This document shows, in pieces, positions 1-6,988 of a DNA stretch of 64,000 nt; within the stretch, counting starts at the first letter, position 1, and each line of letters opens with the position of its first letter. The DNA is from VGBV01 sp963780395 (lineage in GTDB: Bacteria; Actinomycetota; Thermoleophilia; Solirubrobacterales; 70-9): positions 62,001-126,000 of the forward strand of contig CAWABY010000010.1 in the NCBI GenBank assembly GCA_963780395.1, read 5' to 3'. The notes beneath the pieces are model-generated. The model ran no database searches. It was not told the origin of the DNA and saw nothing but the letters and a program-made list of their open reading frames with translations. The position numbers were made by a program, and so were the translations under genes.

Positions 1-1
1 G

Positions 2-1387
2 GACGAGCGGCTGGGGCGCGAAGTGGCGATCAAGCGGCTGCACACCGACGCGCCCGAGGCGAGCCTGCGGCGCTTCGAGCAGGAGGCCAAGCTGGGCGCC
101 GCCCTCAACCACCCCAACCTGGTCGCGATCTACGACACGGTGGCCGCCGAGGAGGGCGCGCTGATCGTGATGGAGTACGTCCACGGCAAGCCGCTCTCGG
201 AGCTGGCGGGGCGGCCGATGAGGCCCTCGCGCGCTCTGCCGATCCTGCGCAGCGTCGCCGACGCGCTCGATCACGCCCACGCCGAGGGCGTGGTACACCG
301 CGACGTCAAGCCCGGCAACGTGCTGGTGGGGGACGACGGCACGGTCAAGCTCGCCGACCTCGGGATCGCCAGGGCGATCGGCGCCAGCCAGATCACCAGC
401 GAGGGCAGCGTGGTGGGGACCCTTCCCTACATGTCGCCCGAGCGGCTGGCGGGCCCGGGCGCCGGCGGACCGGAGAGCGACGTCTACGCGCTCGCGGCCG
501 TCTCCTACGAGCTGCTCTCGGGGCGGCCTCCGAGCGAGGCGGCCTCGACGGGCGAGGCGGCTGCGCGGGCGCCGGTCGACCTTTCGCGGGAGTGGCCCGA
601 GGGCCCCGCCCCCGCTGTGGCCGTGCTGGAGAGAGCCCTGGACGACGAGCCCGGAAAGCGCCAACCCTCGGCGGGGCGGTTCGTGGACGAGCTCGAGTCA
701 GCGCTTTCGAAGGGCGGTGCGCCGGCAGCCGCTGCTGCCGGCCCGGCGACGACGCGGGTGGCCACGCGAGCGCGGACGGCCGCCAGACCGCGCACCGCCT
801 CGGGCGCGGATCGCGGACGCTCCGGCCGCGCGCTGGCGGTGGGGCTGCTGGCGCTCGGCCTGCTGGCCGTCGGCGGCGTCGCGCTCAGCGGTGGCGGGGG
901 GGACGATCCGGATTCCGGGGGCACCGGCGAGCAGTCTGCCGAGGCCCAGTCGAAGGCTCCAGCCGAGGAGCCGGCTTCCGCTCCGGAGGAGCCCGCGGCC
1001 GACGCGCAGCCCGAGCCGGCCCTCGGCGAGGGACTCGACGCCGCCGCCCTCAACGACCTCGGCTTCTCCCTCATCAGCGAGGGCCGCTACGACGAGGCGA
1101 TCCCGGTGCTGGAGCGCGCGGTGGACTCCTACGAGCCGGGGAGCACCGACCTGACCTACGCCTACGCGCTCTTCAACCTCGGCCATGCGCTGCGGCTGGC
1201 CGGGCGCCCCGAAGAGGCGATCCCCGTCCTCGAGCAGCGGCTCGAGATCCCGAACCAGACCGGCGCGGTCAGGCGCGAGCTGGAGGCGGCGATCGCCGCG
1301 ACAGGTGAGGACTCCGGCGACGAGGGGGACGATGGGGACGAGGGCGGACCCCCGTACGGAAAGGCGAAGGGGCACGACAAGGACTAG
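2..1387 (+). CDS. Ser/Thr protein kinase with C-terminal TPR domain (5' truncated by window edge)
   Basis: Membrane-anchored eukaryotic-type Ser/Thr kinase, phosphorylating unknown protein targets from the cytoplasmic face. The frame is open to the window edge, so the N-terminus with the glycine loop is missing. Visible kinase motifs are the ATP-binding lysine in VAIK (near base 30), the catalytic loop HRDVKPGNVLV, DLG in the place of the usual DFG, and the activation segment GTLPYMSPE. After the kinase domain (about the first 235 residues shown) come an Ala/Arg-rich linker, one membrane helix (bases about 830-890), a Ser/Glu/Pro-rich linker and about two TPR-like repeats (bases 1050-1300), ending in an acidic and Gly-rich tail. 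The TPRs are on the far side of the membrane if the usual PknB topology holds. No phosphatase gene adjoins it in the window. Confidence 0.93.
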   Translation, partial: DERLGREVAIKRLHTDAPEASLRRFEQEAKLGAALNHPNLVAIYDTVAAEEGALIVMEYVHGKPLSELAGRPMRPSRALPILRSVADALDHAHAEGVVHRDVKPGNVLVGDDGTVKLADLGIARAIGASQITSEGSVVGTLPYMSPERLAGPGAGGPESDVYALAAVSYELLSGRPPSEAASTGEAAARAPVDLSREWPEGPAPAVAVLERALDDEPGKRQPSAGRFVDELESALSKGGAPAAAAAGPATTRVATRARTAARPRTASGADRGRSGRALAVGLLALGLLAVGGVALSGGGGDDPDSGGTGEQSAEAQSKAPAEEPASAPEEPAADAQPEPALGEGLDAAALNDLGFSLISEGRYDEAIPVLERAVDSYEPGSTDLTYAYALFNLGHALRLAGRPEEAIPVLEQRLEIPNQTGAVRRELEAAIAATGEDSGDEGDDGDEGGPPYGKAKGHDKD

Positions 1388-1409
1388 GTCGGGGAATCCC
1401 GATCAGCCG

Positions 1410-2843
1410 TTAACCGCGCTTGCGGAGGAAGGCGCGGACCACGCGGGCCGCGGGACCGCGCGGGAAGTAGAGCGCGTCGATGTGGCCCGCGTTCGGCATG
1501 ACGACGAACCGGGAGCCCGGGAATTGACGGGAGACATCGCGACCCTCGCGGGGCGTGGTGACGTCGTCCATCTCGCCGCTGATGACCAGGGTCGAGATGC
1601 GGGGCGCGCGCTTGACGCCGGGTGGGCGCGGGGGCTCGTAGAGGGGGCCGGGTGGGGGCGCGGCGAGGCAGTATTGATAGCCGGTGAACGTGGATCTGCT
1701 GCCCTCGCCGGCGGTGAAGGGGAAGAAGCGGCGGGAGGGGTAGTCGCGTATCGCCCGCTTCAGCTGGCGGCGGCGGTCGGCTTCTGGCGCCTCCTTCTTC
1801 CAGATCAGCGGGTAGTCATTGCAGGAGAAGACGACCTCCATGGCGCGGGAGAAGGCGCGCAGGCCGCCGGTGCCGGTCCGCTCGCCGCCGCCCGGCCAGG
1901 GGTTCGGGCCGCCGGCGAGGTAGCGGCGTATCTGGCGGTCGACGGCGACGTAGGTCTCGGGCGCGCCGTAGCTGCCCGCGGTCCAGAGCTCGTTCATGAG
2001 GGGCGTGACGTCGTCGCCGGCGCGGCGCAGCTTGGCCACCGCCCGGATCAGGCGCTGACGGGATCCGGGAGGGCACTGGGGGGAGCGTCGGCATGCGAGG
2101 GTGAGGGCGCGGATGCCGGTGCGCGGACCTACGACGTACCAGGGACTCTCGCCGGCGATCTGGTAGGAGCCGTCCAGGACGAGCCGGCGGATGTGGTCGC
2201 CGTGGCGGTACGCGTAGGTCTGGGCGAGGAAGCTGCCGTAGGAGTCGCCGTAGAGAATGATGTCGCCGAGCCCGAGGGCCTGGCGAACCGCCTCGAGGTC
2301 CTCCGCGGCGGCCTGGGTGCGATAGGAGAAGAAGCGGGGGCCGAGCTCGGTTGCGCATCGGCGGACGACCTGCTTCAGCGGGATCTTATTCTTCTGAGAG
2401 TTGCCGCAGAGGAGGGCGTCCGAGATGCCGGTGCCGCGCGTGTCCGCGAGCACCAGATCGTGGCGATCCAGGAGGTCGCGGAAGAGGCGGGTGAAGTACT
2501 TGGCGCTTCCCGTGGAGGAGTAGCCGGGGCCGCCCTCGACGGCGAAGATGGTTCCGAGGGAGGGGCGGGAGCGGTCGGAGCGGGGGCGGACGGCGAAGCC
2601 GATGCGCGTGGTGCCGAGCGAGGGGTCGACGCGCTCGAAGGGGACCTGGATGCGGCCGCAGCGGAACCCGCGAAGGCTGCGGAGGGCAGGGCAATCGCCG
2701 AGGGACGGGCCGGCCGCATCGGCCAGTGGCGGGGGCGCGGCGTTGTCCGGGCGGGGAGTGGGGCCGGGTGCGCCGGCGGCCGGCGCGGAAATCGTTACGG
2801 CGACGAGGGCCGAAAGGAAGGCTGCCGCGGCGGTGATGCGCAC
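1410..2843 (-). CDS. Exported alpha/beta hydrolase, S33 / tripeptidyl aminopeptidase-like
   Basis: Secreted serine hydrolase of the actinobacterial S33 (TAP-like) group, 477 aa, probably an exopeptidase or esterase acting outside the membrane. The N-terminus is a signal peptide (Arg at position 2, hydrophobic stretch to about residue 20, AxA-type cleavage near APAAGA). The oxyanion region is EGGPGYSS, the nucleophile elbow is GDSYGS (Ser near residue 200), and the C-terminal TAP-like domain supplies the acid in GEMDDVTTP and the histidine in NAGHIDAL. Cysteines in the cap region suggest disulfides, as usual for exported members. The start is GTG preceded by a -10-like hexamer and no ribosome binding site. 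It converges on the kinase gene. Substrate is not predictable from sequence. Confidence 0.9.
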   Translation of the reverse strand: MRITAAAAFLSALVAVTISAPAAGAPGPTPRPDNAAPPPLADAAGPSLGDCPALRSLRGFRCGRIQVPFERVDPSLGTTRIGFAVRPRSDRSRPSLGTIFAVEGGPGYSSTGSAKYFTRLFRDLLDRHDLVLADTRGTGISDALLCGNSQKNKIPLKQVVRRCATELGPRFFSYRTQAAAEDLEAVRQALGLGDIILYGDSYGSFLAQTYAYRHGDHIRRLVLDGSYQIAGESPWYVVGPRTGIRALTLACRRSPQCPPGSRQRLIRAVAKLRRAGDDVTPLMNELWTAGSYGAPETYVAVDRQIRRYLAGGPNPWPGGGERTGTGGLRAFSRAMEVVFSCNDYPLIWKKEAPEADRRRQLKRAIRDYPSRRFFPFTAGEGSRSTFTGYQYCLAAPPPGPLYEPPRPPGVKRAPRISTLVISGEMDDVTTPREGRDVSRQFPGSRFVVMPNAGHIDALYFPRGPAARVVRAFLRKRG

Positions 2844-2849
2844 GCGGGC

Positions 2850-2855
2850 ACCCTA
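2850..2855 (-). promoter_or_regulatory. -10 box of S33 hydrolase gene, likely leaderless
   Basis: TAGGGT on the minus strand, preceded by TTG (extended -10 look), ends 6 nt before the GTG at 2843. No Shine-Dalgarno fits in the gap, so a transcript starting at the start codon is inferred. Confidence 0.45.
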
Positions 2856-2889
2856 CAAGCCCGGGTGCTGTGCGGCTGAGTGCGGGGGG

Positions 2890-2895
2890 TAACCT
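2890..2895 (+). promoter_or_regulatory. -10 box of proA, likely leaderless
   Basis: TAACCT ends 6 nt before the proA GTG at 2902; no Shine-Dalgarno between. It is divergent from the S33 hydrolase -10 box about 40 nt away. Confidence 0.4.
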
Positions 2896-2901
2896 TGCCC
2901 C

Positions 2902-4169
2902 GTGGCCACGACCGTGCAGAGCGTCCACGAGGTATGCGTCGCCGCGAAGGAGGCATCGCACCAGTTGGCGCGGATCGACCGCGCCGCCAAGGACGCGTGC
3001 CTGCGCGACCTCGCCGACAGGATCGAGGCGCGAGCGGCGGAGACTCCTGGAGGCGAACGCGGCGGACGTTGAGGCGGGGCGCGAGGAGGGGCTGACCGAG
3101 GCGCTGATCGACCGTCTCGCGCTGACCGACGCGCGCATCGCCGAGATGGCCTCCGGGGTGCGCGAGATCGCCGAGCTGGAGGACCCGATCGGCGAGATCG
3201 CCGAGAGCTGGACGCTCAAGAACGGGCTGCAGGTGCAGAAGCAGCGGGCGCCGCTGGGCGTGATCGGGATCGTCTACGAGGCGAGGCCGAACGTCACCAT
3301 CGACGCGGCGGCGCTGTGCCTGAAGAGCGGCAACGCCGTGGTGCTCCGCGGGTCGAGCGCGGCCGAGACCTCCAACGGGATGCTGGCCGGCCTGGTCGCG
3401 GAATCGCTGGCGCAGGCCGGGTTGCCCGAGGCCGCGGTGTCGCTGCTGGCCGGCGGCGGCCGCGAGCAGCTGGGCGAGCTGGCGACCCAGGAGGGGCTGG
3501 TGGACCTGATCATCCCTCGCGGAGGCGAGGGGCTGAAGAACGCGCTCAAGGCGGTGGCCAGGGTTCCCGTGATGTACGCGGCGGCGGGCAACTGCCACGT
3601 CTACGTGCACGAGGACGCCGACCTGGAGATGGCTCGGCGGATCGCCTACAACGCGAAGGTGCAGCGGCCCGGCGTCTGCAACGCGGCCGAGACGCTGCTG
3701 GTGCACGAGAAGGTCGCGGCCGAGTTGCTGCCGGCGCTGCTGGACGAGCTCGATGCGGCCGGCGTCGAGCTGGTGGGGGACGAGCGCACGCGCGCGGACG
3801 CGGGCTCGGCTCCCGTCGGCGAGGCGAGCGCCATGGACTGGGACACCGAGTACCACGGGCTGAAGATGGCTGTTGGGGTGGTGGATTCGCTCGGCGATGC
3901 GATCGAGCACGTGAACAGGCATGGCACCGGCCACTCCGACGCGATCGTGACCTCATCCCAGCAGGCCGCGCGGGACATTCACGGAGAGCGTGGATTCGGC
4001 GGCGGTCTATGTGAACGCGTCGACGCGCTTCACCGACGGCTACGAGTTCGGGATGGGGGCGGAGATCGGCAACTCGACACAGAAGCTGCACGCGCGCGGG
4101 CCGATCGGCCTGCGCGAGCTGACGACGACCAAGTACGTCGTCCACGGCAGCGGCCAGATCAGGGAGTAG
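2902..4169 (+). CDS. proA: Gamma-glutamyl phosphate reductase (two frameshifts)
   Basis: Cytoplasmic NADPH-dependent reduction of gamma-glutamyl phosphate to glutamate semialdehyde, second step of proline synthesis. The product is readable across three frames: GTG 2902 to about 3040, then about 3044-3976, then 3978-4169 ending in TAG. The middle piece carries the substrate/NADP core (YEARPNVTIDAAALCLKSGN) and the catalytic cysteine in RPGVCNAAETLL; the last piece carries the conserved end FGMGAEIGNSTQKLHARGP. The total of about 420 residues is normal for ProA. The first break (about 3035-3045) is one extra or two missing bases; the second is one extra A near 3977. Because both breaks leave a perfectly conserved protein on either side, sequencing error is more likely than decay. 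proB is not in the window. Confidence 0.9.
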
Positions 4170-4194
4170 GAAGGTCGCGCCACCCTCCCTAGGG

Positions 4195-4776
4195 GTGCTC
4201 GGCGGGGCCTTCAACCCGCCGCACGTCGGCCACCTGCTGCTTGCGCAGGAGGCGCGCTTCGCGCTGGGGCTGGACGAGGTGCTGTTGATGGTGACCGGCC
4301 GCGCGCCGCACAAGGAGATCGAGGACGACCCGGGCGCGGAGGTGCGCCTGGAGCTGGCGCGGGCCGCGGCGCGTGGAGAGGAGGGTCTGGAGGCCTCGGA
4401 CCTCGAGGTCGAGCGCGATGGGCCGTCGTACACCTACCTGACGCTGGAGCAGCTGGTCGCGAGCGAGCCAGGGCGTGAGATCCACTTCCTGTTGGGGGCC
4501 GACATGGCGGCGGCCCTGGAGAGCTGGGAGCGGCCCGAGCGGGTGGTGGAGCTGGCGCGGCTGGGCGTGGTACCCCGGCCGGGGACCGAGCTGGAGCAGG
4601 TGAGGGCGGCGCTGGAGCGCCTGGGTGCCGCCGACCGGGCGGAGATAATCGAGATGCCACTGTGCGGAGCGTCATCGACACTGATCAGGGAGCGGGCCAG
4701 GGAGGGGCAGCCGCTGCGCCACCTGGTGCCGGATCCGGTGATCGAGTTGATCGCCGAGCGGGGGCTGTACCGGTGA
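4195..4776 (+). CDS. nadD: Nicotinate-nucleotide adenylyltransferase
   Basis: Transfers AMP from ATP to nicotinate mononucleotide in NAD synthesis, cytoplasmic. The adenylyltransferase loop GGAFNPPHVGH at the N-terminus holds the HxGH nucleotidyl-transfer motif, and the C-terminal SSTLIRER matches the ISSTxIR phosphate-binding motif. At 193 aa it is normal size. GTG 4195 is used, but the frame is open for several codons upstream and family members usually begin about three residues before the GG of the loop, so a slightly earlier non-ATG start is possible. It sits 25 nt after proA and overlaps the next gene by one base (TGATG), the widespread nadD-rsfS pairing. Confidence 0.95.
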   Translation: MLGGAFNPPHVGHLLLAQEARFALGLDEVLLMVTGRAPHKEIEDDPGAEVRLELARAAARGEEGLEASDLEVERDGPSYTYLTLEQLVASEPGREIHFLLGADMAAALESWERPERVVELARLGVVPRPGTELEQVRAALERLGAADRAEIIEMPLCGASSTLIRERAREGQPLRHLVPDPVIELIAERGLYR

Positions 4777-5159
4777 TGGCCGGACCGGCGGACCCGGCCG
4801 AACAGCGGCCGGCCTCGGCCGAGGGCTCCGAGCAGCTCGCCCGCCGGATCGCGGAGATCGTCGACGAGAAGGGCGGCACCGAGCTGGTGGTGCTCGACGT
4901 GCGCGAGCTGGTGGGCTACACGGACTTCCTGGTGATCTGCACCGCGCGCAACGAGCGCCAGGTGAAGGCGATCCACGACGAGGTGCACCACCGCCTCAAG
5001 CGCGACGGCCGGCTGCCGGCCCGGGTGGAGGGGGAGCGCGAGGCCGAGTGGCTGCTCGCCGACTACCTCGACTGCATCCTGCACGTCTTCACCCCGGAGA
5101 CGAGGCGGCGCTACCGCCTCGAGGTGCTGTGGGGCGAGGCGCCACGTCTCGAGCGCTAG
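4776..5159 (+). CDS. rsfS: Ribosomal silencing factor RsfS
   Basis: Binds ribosomal protein L14 (uL14) and blocks 30S-50S joining under nutrient limitation. The 127-residue product has the DUF143 core: DVRELVGYTDFLVICTA followed by a R-Q-x-K-A-I segment, GEREAEWLLADYLDCILHVF and a C-terminal YRLEVLWGEAP. ATG 4776 overlaps the nadD stop; the in-frame GTG at 4773 and a start further upstream are less likely. An Ala/Glu-rich head of about 17 residues precedes the conserved core. Translational coupling with nadD is expected from the overlap. Confidence 0.95.
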   Translation: MAGPADPAEQRPASAEGSEQLARRIAEIVDEKGGTELVVLDVRELVGYTDFLVICTARNERQVKAIHDEVHHRLKRDGRLPARVEGEREAEWLLADYLDCILHVFTPETRRRYRLEVLWGEAPRLER

Positions 5160-5184
5160 GCCGGGATGCCGGCGCGGCCGTTCC

Positions 5185-5190
5185 TAGGCT
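5185..5190 (+). promoter_or_regulatory. -10 box upstream of hypothetical gene 5198, likely leaderless
   Basis: TAGGCT ends 7 nt before ATG 5198, with no Shine-Dalgarno in the gap. Confidence 0.4.
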
Positions 5191-5197
5191 GCCCGCG

Positions 5198-5765
5198 ATG
5201 TCCGAGGAACCGATGCGCGAGCTGGCCCAGCGGGGGGCGACGATCACCGGGCTGAGCCGGCGGCTGGAGGAGCTGCAGTCGAACGCACGTCGCCGCGCCG
5301 ACAGGATCAGGGTCAGCGCACGGGATGCGGTCGAGATCGCCGAGCGAGTCCGCGAGTTGTCGAGGCTGCGCGGGGAGGTGACGTCAAGCGTCACCGACCT
5401 CGCCGCAGTTGCGGGGATCAGGGTGGGAACCAGGGAGCGCGCGCCGGTCGGCACCGAGCCGGCCCGGGCGCCGGCCGACGGGGTCTACTCCGGCTCCGTC
5501 GAGGTCGAGGTCGGGCCGCTGCGCGATTTCGCCCAGCTGACCTCGTTCGAGGACGCCGCCTCATCAATCGAATGCCGCCTCCGAAGTCCAGATCCGCAAC
5601 TTCGCCGGCGGCCGCGCCACCTTCTCGATCAACTTCGCCCAGCCCGTGCAGCTGGTGCGGGAGTTGGAGGACCGCATTCCGTTCCCGTTCAGCGTCAGGG
5701 CAGCAAATGCAGGTGGTGTCGCACTCGAGATCGACCAGGGCGATAGGGGTCGGGAAGCCGCATAG
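5198..5765 (+). CDS. Hypothetical protein: coiled-coil plus small alpha/beta domain (one frameshift)
   Basis: I do not recognise a named family. The first ~75 residues are a charged heptad-like helix (RRLEELQSNARRRADRIR and a second Arg/Glu/Leu-rich stretch) that looks like a coiled coil. After a Pro/Ala linker comes a beta-alpha-beta-like unit: VEVEVGPLRDFAQLTSFEDA, then, in another frame, EVQIRNFAGGRATFSI and FAQPVQLVRELEDRIPF. The second half resembles a ferredoxin-like beta-alpha-beta-beta fold by pattern alone (inference). The frame changes near 5560-5570, where AATCG would read through if one A were absent; the corrected protein is about 189 aa and ends at TAG 5763. No membrane segment. 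Downstream DNA to 5874 holds no gene I can support. Confidence 0.6.
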
Positions 5766-5874
5766 GCCGGATTCACTAACTCGGCACACACGCACAAGTC
5801 GTCGGTCCGACTTCTATGCGCCTTCCGTTCGATTTGGCCATAGCCCTATCCGGCAGGCACCGGATCATTGGTGC

Positions 5875-6275
5875 ATGAACCCCAACCAGCGAGGAGCGAT
5901 CGCCGAGGCAGCAATCGCCCTAGAGGCGGTGCGACAGGGCGTCGAAGTGTTCAAGCCGCTGTCTGAGCACTGCTCGGGCCGACCTTGTCTTCGGTGTCGG
6001 GAACCCAGCTCCTCAGGGTCCAGTGCAAGTCGGGATATCGTCGGGGAGAGGTCATTCGCGTCGGCCTCGTGAGCAGCTGGCACTCGCCCGCAGGCTACGT
6101 GCGCAATCGATATGAAGCGGGCGAGCTCGATCTTGTAGCCGCTCATTGCCCGGAGACCGCTGCGAGTTATCTGATCCCGTTCGAACCTCGTCGCGGGACA
6201 GTCGGCGTTCCAGCTTCGACTCAGCCCACCCAAGAACTCACAGAGAGCGGCGATACACTACGCGGCGGATTTTGA
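5875..6275 (+). pseudogene. PD-(D/E)XK endonuclease-like gene, frame-broken, runs toward tRNA-Ala
   Basis: The head MNPNQRGAIAEAAIALEA with GVEVFKPL, the acidic strand ADLVFGVG and the strand LLRVQCKSGYRRGEV give the E...D...QxK pattern of the small PD-(D/E)XK nucleases often annotated as group I intron-associated endonucleases. These pieces lie in three different frames (breaks near 5975 and near 6004), so no continuous product is made from the sequence as given. The third frame reads on through WHSPAGYVRNRYEAGELDL to a stop at 6275, but a one-base change near 6210 would instead give QLRLSPPKNSQRAAIHYAAD and run in frame into the tRNA gene, which looks like the family's conserved C-terminus. 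Base composition here is visibly less GC-rich than its neighbours, suggesting transfer. Whether it is decayed or mis-sequenced cannot be told. Confidence 0.7.
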
Positions 6276-6282
6276 GTTCGCT

Positions 6283-6356
6283 GGGGCTGTAGCTCAGCTG
6301 GGAGAGCGTCTGCGCTGGCAGCGCGAAGGCCGCGGGTTCGAGTCCCGTCAGCTCCA
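6283..6356 (+). tRNA. tRNA-Ala (GGC), slightly irregular
   Basis: Acceptor stem GGGGCTG pairs with CAGCTCC and contains the G3-U70 wobble that marks alanine tRNAs. D arm GCTC-AGCTGGGA-GAGC, T arm GCGGG-TTCGAGT-CCCGT and discriminator A are regular; CCA is not encoded. The loop CTGGCAG puts anticodon GGC after T33. The span is 74 nt, one more than the 73 expected, and the anticodon stem (CTGCG against CGCGA) has one mismatch and one wobble with an unplaced T before it. Either a base error or a degenerate copy. It starts 7 nt after the stop of the nuclease frame. Confidence 0.88.
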
Positions 6357-6378
6357 CTCCTCCCACCGGCCGAAGTGA

Positions 6379-6528
6379 CAGGCCGTCGGCGCCCACCAGT
6401 TCCGCAACCACTTCGGCTTCTACATGGAGCGAGCCGAGGCCGGTGAGGAGATCCTCGTCACGCGCCGAGGTCGGCCGACGGTCCGTCTGGTTCCCCACCA
6501 ACCGGCCCTCGAGCCAAGCGCAAGCTAG
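6379..6528 (+). pseudogene. Phd/YefM-type antitoxin domain remnant
   Basis: A short frame directly downstream of the tRNA encodes VGAHQFRNHFGFYMERAEAG, then EEILVTRRGRPTVRLVP, which is the classical Phd/YefM DNA-binding fold (prevent-host-death antitoxin) including the conserved GRP turn. There is no convincing start: the frame opens right after a TGA at 6376-6378, with an out-of-frame GTG at 6375 and an internal ATG at 6424. It stops at TAG 6526; a one-base shift near 6514 would extend it to 6590. No toxin gene (PIN, RelE or Doc) follows, so it would be an orphan. The frame is the same as the one that reads through the tRNA from 6211 with no stop except the single TGA. Confidence 0.6.
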
Positions 6529-6571
6529 CCGAGCCCCTGCTCGATTCCCTCGAGCGACTCCAGGACCAGTC

Positions 6572-6988
6572 CCGCCCTACGCGGACGTGATCTGTGACGT
6601 GCGCGCCATGCCCGGCCAGGACGAGGACGACGTCCGCGAGCACGTGGCGCGGGCCCTGAGCGGTGAGCGGGGCTACGAGCTCGAGTTCATCGAGCCCCTC
6701 GAGGGGGGCACGGAGTCGCCGATCGACACCCCCATGTACGAGCTCTGCGAGGCCTACGTCAGCGAGCGCGTCCCCGGGGCCACGCTGTTCCCGGTGATCA
6801 GCCCCGGGTTCAGCGATTCGCACTGGGTGCGGAGCGAGCTCGGCACGATCGCCTACGGGTTCGCGCCCGTGTTCTCGATGGACGTGCAGGAGTACCTGCG
6901 CGGAATGCACGGGGCCGACGAGTCCCTCGCCGTCGCCGACCTGGTGGAGATGACCGAGTTCAGCCTGCGGGCTGCACGTTGGCGTTGA
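6572..6988 (+). pseudogene. C-terminal fragment of an M20-family metallopeptidase
   Basis: From PPYADVICDVRAMPGQ onward the frame gives the last part of the lid domain and the C-terminal catalytic segment of an M20 (ArgE/DapE/carboxypeptidase) protein: a D-V-R-A-x-P-G-Q turn, PVISPGFSDSHW and a late metal-ligand histidine in GMHGADES. The N-terminal half with the first HxD and EE metal ligands is absent; upstream sequence belongs to the antitoxin remnant. About two thirds of a normal 430-450 aa protein is missing, so it cannot be an active enzyme. The 3' end overlaps the convergent oxidase gene by 29 bases. It is best explained as a gene truncated by the event that placed the tRNA-linked element here. 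Confidence 0.8.

Noticed and set aside
6283..6375. Peptide encoded by the tRNA frame as a functional protein domain.
   Set aside because: AVAQLGERL-type peptides are a known artefact of translating tRNA genes; kept only as a structural observation in the composite finding.
6443..6571. Start of the M20 fragment frame as coding sequence.
   Set aside because: This stretch overlaps the antitoxin remnant in another frame and has no resemblance to M20 proteins; it is read-through noise.
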